Source: Bisporella sp. PMI_857 (Eukaryota > Ascomycota > Leotiomycetes > Helotiales > Helotiaceae). From it: a stretch of DNA of 64,000 nt. This document shows positions 48,221 through 62,840 of the stretch, piece after piece. Each line of letters opens with the position of its first letter. Within the stretch, counting starts at the first letter, position 1. Made by a program: the position numbers and the translations under genes. The notes beneath the pieces are model-generated. The model was not told the DNA's origin. It worked only from the letters and a program-made list of their open reading frames with translations, and did not search any database. The stretch spans positions 434,001 to 498,000 of the forward strand of contig JAJSPD010000020.1 of NCBI GenBank assembly GCA_021307315.1, read 5' to 3'.

Positions 48221-48924
48221 GAGAGGGCTATTCTTCGCCACATGTGATAAATCGGCAGGGTATAATTAACGCTTTTGAAACTTGGTGGATCATATATGAT
48301 ATATTAATTTCTGGAAGATGAAATTGAAGGAGAATGGCCAATTTAAGTTTTCTGAAATTTAGCTCTATCATAATTACACGGTTGAAATAACAATAGTTTT
48401 TGTTGTCGCGGGCAAACAAGTTGGCAGGCAGACTCAATACCAAGTGTTAGATCACATGACAATTGCCCCTACCAGACTCGCACACTTAGATTTCGAAAGT
48501 TCAATTTTGTATCGTTCAAACCCTAATTCAGACACCTTCAGATATTGGATCTTGACCACATGCCGCTATTACCGTCTATGCGTTAAGTCAGCACGAGTAA
48601 CACTAGTTACTTCGCAACTACAAACTCTCTTCCATGTACAACTCTATCATACCATAGTCGAATTATTATCTTCAATTTTACTTTATAAGCACCCGGAAAT
48701 TAAGGGCATGATTAATTGTAATTCTTCCGATTGGCAAAATGCGAAACCCCGACGCGGTGATGTTTTCCGCTATTCACTGGGGAAGGAGTAGACAATCTTA
48801 TCTCATAATCAGCCCTCCCCAAGAACAAAACAAAAGCGTTTCCTAACACAAGTATTTCCTTCTCACCATAGTCACAGACCATAGATGTAATACTCTTGCA
48901 GTAGCACAACAGTATCTTAATATT
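48221..48924. other. Intergenic stretch
   Basis: No gene seen in 700 bp. An open frame at 48444-48791 has no motif or support. Confidence 0.4.
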
Positions 48925-50208
48925 ATGGCTAACTTATTCTGCAAAGTCCGCCAAGCTCACCAAGTTCTCTGAGCTTCCACCTGAAACTCGATTCAAGATC
49001 TGGGGAGAGGCTATCCTGAATGAATGTCAAATACTCGAAGTGATGTGGAGCGGCGATGACGGATGTAACCACTTTTCCACCATGTGCCTATTCTAGCTCT
49101 TCTTCACGGGTGCCGGTGATCGCTCGAAGTGGAGTTGAAGGGATACAAGTTATCGAGATCGAGTATCTAAGAACTGATAAGTCTGGCTTTATTCGATCGA
49201 CTTGCGCCTGAAGATAAGAGAAACAGCTGCTTGAAAAAAAATTAAGAATCATGTCTTGAAGTCTGGTTGTTATGGGCAAATTCTTCCAACCGAAGCCTTT
49301 TTCTTGCTTACTTCACAGTTTGCTTTGGACACATTATACCTTCAAAGTTCATGCTTGATGGTCAACATATACTCTCGAAGATATGATCATAAAGCAGATG
49401 TATGCGATCTATTCTTGCGGTCGCAAAAGGAGCATACGGCGATGTGTAAGAGCATGCATCAGATTACGTCTGGGGCCAAATATACGATGGCTGAATCGGT
49501 TGACCAGCATCTCACCAACTTTTGTGGGTTGCGGTGCATCAACCTCATACTTAGCGATCATGGTCAAGGTTGCTACAAAAACGGCCTGCACTATTACTTG
49601 CCGTGGGAGAACCAGAAACATATGGCGATATCCTACAAATACAGGAGAACTGCATGTTTTTAGGCATTACAAGCTCCGCAAGAGAAACCATCTGTACCGA
49701 CATATTATAGCCACATTCTTGGTAGTCAAGAGCTTGAAAATGACAACGACGCTCTCTCAAAGACCGAATTTTTTGGGTGCCGATTCCAAGGAGGGTTTGC
49801 AGATATACCTAGACCCTGTATCGGATTTGCCCATTGAAGACACTGCTGATAAACATGCTACTTGCAGCTATCATAAGGATTGGTTAAGCCTAGGTATTCA
49901 GGTGATGTATGTCGTTCGGGAAAGAACGGGATCCAAAAGATTGGCGGAATTATAACCCTCCTAGGTACGACTGCCCCACCGACACCTCTTTTCATAATGA
50001 GAATAAAAACCAAGACGACTACGGGGATAATATCGAGGCGGTATTTAAGGACAACACTGAAGATAAAGTCCCAGATGATAGCTTGAATGATGAACGAGAA
50101 GATGGAGAGGACTGTGGCCGAGGTTATCGTGAATATTATGGAGAGAATTACCAAGGAAAGTCAAGAAAGATCGAAAAAGCGGTGAATACAGTGGGCCATG
50201 CATACTAG
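48925..50208 (+). pseudogene. 2EXR-family gene, degraded
   Basis: LTKFSELPPETRFKIWGEAI near 48960 is the signature opening of the fungal 2EXR family (unknown function, hugely expanded in ascomycetes). It is out of frame with the nearest ATG (48925) and ends in a TAG at 49094-49096. An overlapping frame gives PILALLHGCR, a TGA, then SLEVELKGYKLSR, matching the family's LLHTCRESR box. QFALDTLYLQ near 49330 matches the later DTLYL box. Farther on, 49909-50208 is an open, very acidic frame (NEREDGED-like) that may be the tail. At least three frame changes are needed, so the gene is dead. Exact ends are uncertain. Confidence 0.65.
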
Positions 50209-50344
50209 CCGTTCGCTTGGGCTGCAGCAATCACATTATACACGTATACCTTCTAGCATGAGCACATAATACATGAGATTGTACTCTACATGAGGATTGT
50301 CTATTCCATCATCCAGCATTAATTAAGTAGAATTCTTCAATCGC

Positions 50345-51047
50345 CTACGGCGCAGTAGGCGTGACAGCAGTTGTCGTAACACCAACACAATTAGCTCCCG
50401 TGGGATCAACAGTGAGTTGCGCCAAATCATCATGCCCTGATTGACACGCGGCACCAGCCTGGAGTTGCCCACCAACCAAGCTTACAAGCTGAATGTCTGT
50501 AGCCTGACAATCCTCCGCTTTAAATGTTGTGCCGTTGAATCCAACGCAAGCCTGCACTCCCACAAGATCTGGTCGGAAACCTGCTGAGAAACTGCGCTGT
50601 ACAAGGAGGACGTCTTGGCCGGCGGCATTGGTGGAAGGAGTGAGTTGACGGTCAGCGGCTTCGTTCACGCAGGCTGCATCGACTATCTCGCCTGTGTGCT
50701 GTTAGCGCTGGAAGAAGGAAATGGGACATGACGGTTTGCGTACCGTTGTTGCGGAATGTAAGGCACTCATTGCCTGGGACACCACCGATCTCTTTTAGAA
50801 CCAGTGTGGTCGCGCCACGGGTAACAGCTCCGCCAGCTCCGCCAGTATTAGTGTCGGCCACTGGAGTTGTAGTGTCGGCCACTGGCGCTGCAGTGGCGAT
50901 AGCTGCGGCACTAGTCGCAACAGCTGTGGCTCCTCCACGATTTCGTCCTCGTCCTCCCCGCCCACCTCCATTTCCACGTTGCGGAGCTGCATCTACGGAA
51001 GCGAAGACTGCGAACAGCGCGATTGTGAGGTTGACAAATGCCTTCAT
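50345..51047 (-). CDS. Secreted RG-rich, cysteine-containing small protein
   Basis: Exons 51047-50744 and 50691-50345 join across a 52-bp intron (GTACGC, CTAAC branch, CAG) to give 216 residues. KAFVNLTIALFAVFASVDA is a clear signal peptide, then APQRGNGGGRGGRGRNRGG, a short RGG-box-like segment. An Ala/Thr-rich linker follows and then about 110 residues with six cysteines (ECLTF, AACVNE, QACVGF, EDCQAT, AACQSG, NCVGV), likely three disulfides. It has the shape of a fungal secreted structural or effector-like protein; I do not recognise the family. No lesion is visible. Its promoter lies toward 51.2 kb. Confidence 0.8.
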
Positions 51048-52201
51048 GATGAATTGAATATCTTCTCGAATTTCCTGGAAAAGGAATGTGGAATGCGAAT
51101 ACAGAAGCTTAAAATGCAAACGAGCGAGATAAAATATACAAAAGAAAGCACAGCTCTCTAAGATGAACAGAAAAAAAGAAGGGGTTTAAAAATGAACGAG
51201 TGATGAAGAACTATGCGCGAACAGAAGAAGGATATGGAGCTGTATATATTGTGGCTAAAGCCTTGCGGCGTTCTTTTAGCTTTCTTAGCCAGAACGCCAG
51301 AAACCGCCCATCCCCAGAGTGGTTTCGTTTTTACATGAGAGATTCATGGCACCCCAGCGCCCGTCATCTCAATTCGGGTGTAGCTGGGGCGCTTTTGATC
51401 GCAAAGGGATCGTGTTGCACAATATGAGACGATCTGCTGCAGATGATCTTCGTAATCCTTGTTCGGCTCGCTCGCGATCTCGTATTTTCAGGGGTCGCAG
51501 TCACGTGGGTTGAGATATGAAACAATGGTGAAGAAGCGGAGCAGAGCAAGTTTTAGATGAGAAGAGGAGCTCAGATTATTCCACGAGTTGGGCCTCTCTT
51601 TATACTTTCCTTGAAATTTCAAGGAGGAGACATCTCAGACACGAAGCTGGCAGGAGCGGCACTTGAAGTTAGATTGATTGTGCAATGTGCATGGCACTAG
51701 TTAACGGGGACACCATTATTTTATGCATATTGGCATACATAAAAGAACATCCTTCAATACTGAAATTCTTAAATGATCATCCTGACTTCTTATGCTAGAG
51801 AACTTTGCAGACTAATTTATCTCAATAGCCATTAGACCTTAAGTAGTACTAAGCCTAGACAATCATAGCTTGCATTTGATTAAGCAACAATGTATAGTTA
51901 GAATGTTACCTTTGTACCTCTTGGTATCACAATTTTAGATGCTGTGTAAAAGAGCTTGCAAGCCAGATGGTGAAGGCATCATGAGCCGTGAGCCTTCACA
52001 CGGCCGGCTAGGCTACCCCGCAGAAAAGCCGATCCGAACCTTAAACTTCCGGCGGCCGCACCTGTACCCCGCTTCAGGGCTGAGAAGGGCTGAGGAGTCT
52101 GATCTTATGGAGGCATCAATGTTAGTTCATCCTTTCAACGACAACCTCACTTGTGCTTGGCTACGATTTTGCTATGCTTAAACCTCTCCCCGAGCAAGAA
52201 C
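51048..52201. other. Divergent intergenic region
   Basis: Holds the promoter of the secreted protein (minus) and the 5' flank of the 2EXR gene (plus). 51.95-52.10 kb is more GC-rich than its surroundings and has an 80-codon frame (51939-52181) without motifs. Nothing else is recognised. Confidence 0.4.
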
Positions 52202-53248
52202 ATGGCAATGGCTTCAGTCAACCAAAAATCCAAAACGGTGCCTAGGTTTAAATTCTTCTCACGCCTCCCTCCTGAGCTACAACTGAAGGTTTGGGCCGAG
52301 GCTGCAAACAACGAAGATCCACGACTCATAGAAATCAAGTTCGATGTGTCTACCTACCTGTACTACCATGAGACAGCGGTGCCACCACTCCTCCACACCT
52401 GTGGTGCGGCACGCGCGGAAGCTTTGAAGCACTATGACGTCTTGGAGATATCATGTAATATCGGCGCGGATGTCCGTCGGAGCATGCAGAAGGCAGGCTG
52501 GAATCAAGGCTTTTTTCAGTCCGACCCATATTCGCTGAGAGTGTACTTCAATTACGCACGCGATATCATCATGCCAAGCCCACATTCTATCTTCCGTAAT
52601 CTCGCGTTATACGGTCCTTTACGATATGGGTCTTCGCCTAGTATGTCAATGGTAAGTATGAATCCATGAGATTACCGCCAGGTTTTGCCTTCATATAGCT
52701 AATTTTCGCAGTTGCACGACTTTGTATCTCGGTTGCCCGTCAACAAAATTCAGGTAGGCTTGTTCCAACTTCGAAGCCTCGTCCAGACAGAGATTTGATG
52801 TCCTCAACAACCTTTTCAGAATGTCCTGTCTTGAGCTCTTGGCTATCTCTCGTATCTTAGTCTTCTAGGCACTACGTGCTAAACAGTTGAACAGTATTTT
52901 GCGCTTCCCAACTCGAATTCTCGACCACGCCCCGACGCTATAGCCGATGCTCTCCACCGATCCAAAAGCCTTGGATCGCTCAAAATGCTTGTTTTTGCAT
53001 ATACCGACCCTAGAAATTCAAAGTATGTTTGCGCCAAGGCAAATCTAAACATTATAGTCGCAGAACATAATGTAGCTGCTATGTTTAATGACGAGTTTGG
53101 AAGACGCTTTGCGGTACATAGTAGAGAACTCCCTGCCCAGGTCGGACAGGGATCTCTAGGAATTGGTCCTCTCCCCGGGGATAATTCTCGATCTCTGCAT
53201 AACGTGAAGGCTGGTTGCTGGCAGACGATCGGTCGTGGATGGAAATAA
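52202..53248 (+). pseudogene. 2EXR-family gene, intact first exon, broken after it
   Basis: ATG 52202 opens a 150-codon exon (52202-52651): RFKFFSRLPPELQLKVWAEA is the 2EXR box, VPPLLHTCGAARAEALKHY the second conserved box, and SLRVYFNYARDIIM the third. A good intron (GTAAGT...CAG, 52652-52711) leads to LHDFVSRLPVNKIQ. Beyond it, PTSKPRPDRDLMSSTTF near 52765 and ADALHRSKSLGSLKMLVFAY near 52940 look like true exons, but I could not join them in one frame with sensible splice sites, and the first ends in a stop. The last open part ends at 53248. Either it is a recent pseudogene or I have missed an unusual splice. A second, older relic of the family lies at 48.9 kb. Confidence 0.55.
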
Positions 53249-54633
53249 CAGTTCCCAGATGAATTAGTAAATACACCGTCGACAAGCCATAGCGTGTGGA
53301 GTGGCGTCAGGTATGTGCTGAGCCTTATGAGGAATATCCCAAGATCTTTGACTAAAAAGCGCGGAAAGGCTCGTAGGTACATAAGAAGACAGCTTTGTGG
53401 TCTTACTACCAAAGCAACGCTCTCAACAGCATAAAATCTGGAATCTCATCGTAAGCGCGATCGAACAATGGCTTTGAACTATGCTAGCCAGTTATACTCT
53501 ACTATAGCACTCTCGTTGAGATAATTTGATAGGTTATTGTGAGCAGTCACCCCATCTTCAGGTTCCACAACTTAGAAATCACATCAACACAGAGAATCGA
53601 TACTGATGAATGTAGGTTGTTCTATGTCATTCAAGGTCAATACGATAGATTCAGTCCTTTTATGAGAATCGCATTCTCAATACTACAAAATAAAAGCACA
53701 AAATTCCAACAAAGCACAAGCACATCATAATCGCCGTCAATTACCACATACTTCTTTCAATCTTAGTTCGGTTTTGTGAACATCTTTATCCGACCCTGCA
53801 ACTCGCATAAAGTAGTAGATCTATGTCTCCCCCAGATCTCGGCAGACCCTCAATTAAAAACCCCCTTTACCCATCAAATTAGCCCTACCTCCCTACACCA
53901 ATTCTCCGCCGTTTACATTTATGCAACCTTAACCCCGCATTGCAGTAGGAAATGCCGAATGGAACAAAAAAGTTTACAAGTCTTGGCCTCGGCACTCGTG
54001 CTTCCATTTCTGATTTGTTGCCCCCACGGTATCCGACTGCCAAGGCTACCGGGAACCTGGATGTTTCTGTTGTACTCTTTTGATAGGGCGGGATTTCGTT
54101 TATATAGGATAGGATATCTTAAAAAATATCACTAGATATGGCAGGACGGCTTCGTCCTGATGTCAAGCCAAGAAGGAAAGCAAACAGGGACTCAGGCTGT
54201 GAGAGTAAAGGCTGGGCATTCGGTACTTTTTCAGCTCAGCTTGATACCATACTATACGATACAGCACTCGATAGCCACCAATGGCGGCTGGAGAGAACGA
54301 AGTGGGAGATGCGAATTGTGGGTCTGGCGTTCATCGGTATACCAGAACTCGGCGATCGAGTCCGTCTCTTAAAGCTTCCTGACGCCAACTTCCATTTTTC
54401 ATTCCTCGCTTGGGGCAGGTACTATTAGGCATATATTAACATACAATCAATCTGAACCCCTCTCCAAGCACTTGGGGTTATCTGGTAAATGGAATGATAT
54501 TACCCTTGTCTCACTCTATGACGAGGTAGATCTTCTTATACTCTGGTGAAGCCAGGTCCTAAAGCAGAAGGTTCCGCGCACCTTTTGCAAGCTTCACCTA
54601 CACGCATTAACTTCTACACTGAAAGCTGCCAAG
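53249..54633. other. Gene-free stretch, promoter of the AA12 enzyme gene
   Basis: No family motif is seen. A 96-codon ATG frame at 54138-54428 is unsupported. The last part carries the promoter of the dehydrogenase gene at 54634. Confidence 0.4.
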
Positions 54634-56039
54634 ATGAGCCTCCTTAAGTTCATTCTCTCGATAGTAGCTGTGGCTGTTACAGGTGAGTCTTTCGTCATGG
54701 CTGAAGTGCTGTTGACTGATGCGTTGTAGTTCAATCCGCGGTGGTACCCAGACAATCATCGACACCAATCCCAGCATCATGTAGTGGTGTCTCCGCAGCC
54801 AGATACTCATCAACTCTTGCATCAGGGTGGCGCGCCACAAAGATCGCGGGAAATTTGCGGACGCCGCGAGGAATTATAATCGATTCCTCTGGCAATTTGC
54901 TTGTCGTCGAGAGTGGCAAGGGCATCACTGTCCACACACTCGCCGCCACAGGCTGCATCTCCTCGAGCAAAACTCTTATTTCGCAAACCAATCTCAATCA
55001 TGGAATCTTTCTCACTCCTGACAGTAAGACCCTGTACGCCAGCTCATCAACCACCGTTTGGAGATGGACTTATGATCCTGTCGCTGCGGCGATCAGTGGG
55101 AGCTCCACGGTCGTAGTGAATGGAATGCTTGCTGCCGGACATGTGTCGCGGACCCTGAGCATTCCCAAGAATAATCCAAACTTGCTTGTTGTCTCGCATG
55201 GATCGAATGGCAATCTCGACATGCCTACGGTGAGCCCGAGTGCTGCACGCGCTATAGTCAAGGTGTTCAACATGTCGAATGTCCCCAGCGGTGGATATAA
55301 CTATGTTTCTGGGGGATATACGGCTGGGTATGGTCTTCGAAACGAAGTTGGCATAGTGTTTGATGGTAACAACATGTGAGTGTCTAGGTTATTCCCCATG
55401 CAGTACAAACAAAAGTGCTAATGACGTAGGCTCTGGGGTGTCGAAAACAGCTCCGATGACATGAGACGCACTGTGAATGGGCAAACGACCGATATACACA
55501 ACGACAATCCGGCTGAGGAATTAAACTATCTCGGCGACGTCTCGGTCCCAAACACAAAATGGTATGGCTACCCAACGTGCTTCACAGTATGGACACCATC
55601 AGCTATCAGGGACAAGACCTTTGCCATCGGCGATCAGCTTGTCCTCTCGCCGAATACTACTTTCAACGATGACACCTGCAAAACACAATCCACACCTCCA
55701 CGGCTATCATTCCAAGCGCATTCCGCACCACTAGACGCACAATTCAATCCGGAATTCACGACCCTCTATGTTTCGTTCCATGGCTCATGGAACAGGCCAA
55801 CGCCGACTGGCTACAAACTCGTTGCAGTGCCTTTCGGTAAGTCTGCGGATGGCAGCTATGCTCCAACAGCTGCTGCCAATAGCGGAAGCGGATATACTGA
55901 TATCTGGAAAAATACAAATGAGGCGGGCTGTAGCTCGGGCTGTTTCCGGCCGGTAGGCATTGCAACGCAAGGCACCAGAGTGTTCGTGACAAGTGACGCA
56001 TCCACCGAGGGAGAGTTATTTGTTCTTGGAAGAGTTTAA
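54634..56039 (+). CDS. Secreted PQQ-dependent sugar dehydrogenase-like protein (AA12/sorbosone dehydrogenase type)
   Basis: Exons 54634-54682, 54730-55375 and 55430-56039 (introns GTGAGT...TAG, GTGAGT...TAG) give 434 residues. SLLKFILSIVAVAVTVQSA is a signal peptide whose end lies across intron 1. The rest is a six-bladed beta-propeller-like sequence: LRTPRGIIIDSSGNLLVVES, LNHGIFLTPDSKTLYAS, RTLSIPKNNPNLLVVSHGSN, GYGLRNEVGIVFDG, LWGVENSSDD, HSAPLDAQFNPEFTTLYVSF then HGSWNRPTPTGYKL, and a closing CFRPVGIATQ. This matches fungal AA12 quinoproteins that oxidise aldoses or related sugars with PQQ; catalysis is by homology only. It has no carbohydrate-binding module and no cytochrome domain. The next gene is a secreted glucoamylase on the same strand. 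Confidence 0.87.
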
Positions 56040-57781
56040 AGAAGCAACACACACTTGTATTCGTCCAAGTAGGTGTGCCATGGGACTAGGTTCGGCTAAA
56101 TACTGTTTGCAGATCATGGGCCTCAATTATACACTGAGTAGATGCAAATAACATCCTGATTTTTTTTTCCCCATTTGATTGCGTTTACAAAACATTATTT
56201 TGAAGGAGGAGCCATGCCAATAGTCTTAGCACCCATTTTCTATTTTGCTTTACGGCTTTTAGGAATTCCGCAATGGGAATCATTAGGCACATGAGCTTGA
56301 GTATCTTTGGTGCCCTCGCATTGGGTTCGTTCAGAATGGTAGTGGTCCAAAGCAGTGTGATGAGGCTCTCCGTGCCGAGCATCTACTATATCCATGAGCA
56401 TATTCTTCGCATCCGTATTGTAGTGTTCAGCATCGCGTAATTTCATATTCTTTCTGATTGATTCACAAATATTTCCTGCCAGTATACACAATCAGTAATT
56501 TGGAGCTCCTTCTAACCAACCCTGAACATCAAACGTGAAGATGTATGAAATACCGCCGAAGAGTTGGAGCGTGTTGAAGAAGAGAGTTCGAAGCACGTTG
56601 CAATATGCTAAGGCAAGGCGTTCCCCGGCTGAGTTCCGATGAAACAAAAATGCATACTTTAGCAACGGGCAAAGAGCTCGGCGGTTCTCTGCCATCCAAA
56701 GTCTAGATATACGTCAGATGCACATCACACGCACTGACAGCATGTTCCTGTGGCTTTCAGGGGTTGGAGCCATGTTTAGCAAGGACCCAACATGAAGAAC
56801 CAGGGTTCGATCCGGAGACTAAAGATGTGGGGAAGTCAGAAAAGACATCACTACCAGACTTTTGACATGAGTGCTTCTCGAACGATCGGACGTTTCTCGG
56901 TCGCACTTGATATACTGGAACGCTCCTGCCCATCACACCCACTGCGTTTGCCTTGTTTACTTGAAGTCATTCAGTTACGATACGATGCAATGATTCGACT
57001 TTTATTTTTCTCTCCTGAGGCACGAGGGGCAAAACTAGATATCCTATTGAAGTTCTTCTATAGATTGATACAGGTCTTCATGTTCTTTTCCAGAATTTGG
57101 CGGTCTCTCCCAGCATGCTGGATCTACCTTGGTGGTCGCAGTGCCGATCTGCACGTGCTTTTGGAGATCATTAGCACGTGTGCTGCACCGATTCGGCTAC
57201 GGGCCGATAAGGGGGATATGCGGGGTCCCCAGGTCTCCCGGCCCGTTGCTTGAAAGGAGGAGGTGGGAAGCATTGCACTGCATGGCATGCAGGATATATC
57301 CCTTGAGACCAAAAAGATTGCGGAGTATCATTGGTGGGTAATAGGCAAGATACAAACTAATAAATGAAAGCGACGATACTTATTGGTCCCGGTTCGGAAT
57401 TGACTACCAGATGCAAATAGCTCACATCATGTTGTCAGGGTTGTCGTGAACGTATGGTTCATTTCTACACCAAGAGAATGAACCTTAAGGTTGAGGACGG
57501 GAGTGACTGCAGCGCATCATATTTCTTCAGCCGACTCCTCTCCACAGCCAGCGCAGCCACATGCAAAATTTGGATAAAGATGTGTGTCCCTATGCATAGT
57601 TCACCATCCTTAGTGACGGCACCTTCGGCCATACTTTCGCGTCACGCAGGTGATCCACCACGTGTAGTACACAGTGATAGAGGCTCTCCCTGATATAAAT
57701 TCATGGACCACTTTCGACTTGAGCTTGCACCCCATTCCGTCGGTAAAGTCCATATCACCCTTCGGTGCTCCTCTCGCAGTC
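56040..57781. other. Intergenic region, promoter of the glucoamylase gene
   Basis: No gene recognised. A 153-codon frame at 56792-57253 has no motif. TATAAAT at 57694-57700 lies about 80 bp before the glucoamylase ATG and is a plausible core promoter element. Confidence 0.45.
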
Positions 57782-59940
<2,159 letters not shown>

Positions 59941-61662
59941 TCGAACAGGCGCCTGCAGATACTCGATCAGTGTAGAGTTCATTTGCGAAGGTTGTGTTGA
60001 GATGGCACAACGGAGGACATAAATTGGAGTACTTGAAAGGAAAAAAGTGTATAAAAGCGGAAATATTAGTTTATGATCAGGCAGATGAGGTATTCTCAAA
60101 ATGGTGGCCAGCACCACCTGTAGAAGTGTGATTCAAAGAGTAAAACAAAACCATATTCATTGCCTAATAGGAATCAAGCTTGAATATAAATGTTACCTAT
60201 GATTGGCACGCGTTACCACGACAGCTAATCACCTGTCCTGACTGTTAGCCACGCGACGGGCTGACGTGCACAAATACAACCTTCGTACGCGTAGAGGTTT
60301 TTTTTCTTTCTTGTTTGATCTCTTAGTCAATACGGTACTGTATTGAGCAATCCTACAGAGGCGACCCTGTGACATTTAATGTAAAAATAAAGACGCTTAA
60401 ATCATATAAAACTAATTTTGTTTTCTCCAAGGTTAATATTATATATCACGCTAGCACCTCTATATAATTACTCAATACGTACTCTGTTGGCTGAGAGATC
60501 AAATATCAAGATTTCACGTGACCAGGCAAGCCATAGCTAGTAGGTGGCCCACGTTAGTGACGTGCTTAAACATAAACGTGCTTTTTCCTCGTCTTAAAGA
60601 AGGTAATTCCTATACATTATCGAGTTATGTATCCTGATTGGCGGTGATATCGTAAGGAGCCTTCAAGTTAAGCGTCATTGATATACCATAAAATATCCAT
60701 TAACCTAGAAAAGGTAACTTATGTTCGAGAGATACCCACACACATGCTTTTCTATAATATTCGGAATATCATTCCATAGATTGCTTGAACCTATGAGTCA
60801 GGTATACCACGAAAATTTACTTCTCGTTACGAATCTGGCCACGGACCAAGTGAACCTGGAGGTAAGTTGGCAAGCTATGCAGGTGAATGTTCATAAAGAG
60901 CAGCTACTGAATTAACCCGAGGAATCGGACCTGGGGCTGTAAATAGGTCGCCTTTACCAGAAAACGTCATCGGTGGGGCCGAATGTCTACCAGCACCTCG
61001 TCCACGGCGATCTGCTACCCGGCCTGTTCGCTTATATGCCTTGAACAGTGGATGTTCCCAACTCACATAGAGCCAGACATAAGGACTTACAATGCTTCAA
61101 AGTATACTCACGGCGCCGTCACGATGTCAGGATGAGTAATTTAGCTATTATCGTCGGCTAAAGCAAACTTTTTGTTGGCTTCAGGTTTTATGGCAACGAG
61201 ATCGTTCGCGAAGTGCTGGATCAACTATCAATGGGCTCCCCAGGACGAACCAGGCTCAAGCGGGAGAGAAGAAGGAAATTTAGAAGACAAAGTGAACAGG
61301 AGAAAGAGTATTTTTGATACAGGAAGCCCGTGCATTGTGGGGATTTCGATGGTATCAGTGTTGCTCTAAGAATTGCAAGCATGTTCGATTCGGTATGGAT
61401 GCATCCAATAGGCATGTCCCATGACCGCCATTCACGATATGTAGGTAGAATTTCCTTGATTAGAAAGGAGATATTATTGAAAGAGCGCCATAATGAAAAA
61501 CGACTATAGAATGATTGCTCCAACTGTCCTACTCCACCGACCTTGCAAGGCTTCCCCAGCGTGTTCATTCGCCCAGCTTCTTGTTACCATCAAAATAAAT
61601 AATCGAGCCCTAATAACGAAATCACCTTTACCAAACCAGCTTATATCCAAACGTTAAAAGCT
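59941..61662. other. Gene-free stretch
   Basis: No gene recognised in 1.7 kb. AT-rich around 60.36-60.48 kb. It carries the glucoamylase terminator side and the 3' flank of the C2H2 gene. Confidence 0.45.
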
Positions 61663-62558
61663 CTAATGACCCTTGCGACGACGATGTTCGATTAGTTTAT
61701 CACTCCTCAAGAATCCATTGTTACCAACGCGATCACAGCCAACAAACGGGCAAGGATATCGATGAGCATTAGGATCGTGTTGTCGCGAATGGCGAGCAAG
61801 TTCACCCCGACGTTTGAAGGTTTTGGTGCAGCTATGGCAGCCGTGTCGAGGTCGAGTACCAGTAGTCGACACAACAGAAGGGACTGCTGGTTCATGGATA
61901 GAACTTTCAATAGGGCTTGTAGCTAAAGCTAAGTTCTCGTTGACGCTGGTGCCAATGTCCGCAGGGAGGTCATCCGTAGCGCTGTTGAAATCAAAGAAAA
62001 GATTCAGGGAGTCATCACCATTAAGGCCCTTGTCGAAATACTGCCCAGTGCGAACGTTCTCGTGATTGTCATCACTCTCTGATGGTAAGGCGATAAAGGC
62101 TTCATCATCGGCACCAAGATCTAGGAGGTTGTTGTAGATACTGTGTTGTGTCAAGGTTTCGGATAGACAGGCCTCACGCGCCTGGCCAGTGACGAGGGCG
62201 AGCTCATGCTCAAGCGCAGAAAGTCGAGAGTGAACAGCAGCGAAAACAGGTAAGTTCGCAACCACGGCATTCAACTGGGCGGCAGAAACTTCCGGACTTG
62301 GCGTCTGAATTCGACCAATTAAAAAGTTGTGTGGAGCGACCAATGAGGATGTGGTGACGTGTTGATCGAAAGGCTCCATTTGACGGTTCCCTGGCTGCTT
62401 TCTGAGGCATACCGTCAGCTGACTAAAAAAAAAACTCACATTGTGCGGTCAGTGTCACTGGCTCCGATACCAGTTTGTCTTGTCGACTGATCTCCATTTT
62501 CTGACTGAGAGTTGGTTAGACCAAAGGCAGAATTACTGCCAGTATGGAAATCATTCAT
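61663..62558 (-). CDS. C2H2 zinc-finger protein
   Basis: Exons 62558-62440 and 62401-61663 (intron GTGAGT...CAG, 38 bp, very short) give 285 residues. The N-terminal 220 residues lack a known domain and are acidic. Near the C-terminus are CHSCTKTFKRRGELARHSRQ-H, a regular C2H2 finger, and YPCPFVGCDRVG followed by LRSDKLIEHRRRKGH, a second one with a longer loop. Likely a DNA-binding regulator. ATG 62558 is chosen; the frame stays open upstream through the 14-bp GC-rich repeat to ATG 62702, but that stretch is low-complexity and probably 5' flank. It is divergent from the ankyrin zinc-finger gene, 282 bp apart. The intron is shorter than usual, so the splice deserves caution. Confidence 0.75.
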
Positions 62559-62840
62559 CAGGAAAGGAATTCTGATCTGGAGAGATGTCGACTTGGTATT
62601 GTTGAGTGTTGTATATGCTTGTTGATCGTGTGTTAGTGAGGAGGAAAAAAAAGTCGACGCATGAGAGGTGACCATGCCCTCGCCCCATGCCCCTCGCCCC
62701 ATGCCCCTCGCCCCGTACCCCTCGCCTCCTCACCCCAATTAGGCCTCGCTAACGCCGCATTTATAACAGTTATCTCTCAGCATTTTCAAGACATCTCTTC
62801 ATTTCCTATTTTGCGGCGGTTTAGATTGACTTCACATAAG
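62559..62840. promoter_or_regulatory. Shared promoter of two divergent C2H2 genes
   Basis: 282 bp between opposite ATGs must serve both genes. It contains the GC-rich tandem repeat described separately. Co-regulation is inference. Confidence 0.55.
62672..62726 (+). repeat. 14-bp GC-rich minisatellite, four units
   Basis: About four units of CATGCCCCTCGCCC in direct tandem, the first and last slightly altered. It lies within the bidirectional promoter, so copy number could affect expression. Confidence 0.85.

Noticed and set aside
54138..54428. 96-codon plus-strand frame
   Set aside because: ATG start but no recognisable domain and overlapping alternative frames of similar length.
56760..56830. 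GGGTTCGATCC resembling a tRNA T-loop
   Set aside because: No pairing acceptor stem or anticodon arm can be drawn on either strand.
56792..57253. 153-codon plus-strand frame
   Set aside because: Longest frame in the 56-57.8 kb gap but no motif; composition not clearly coding.
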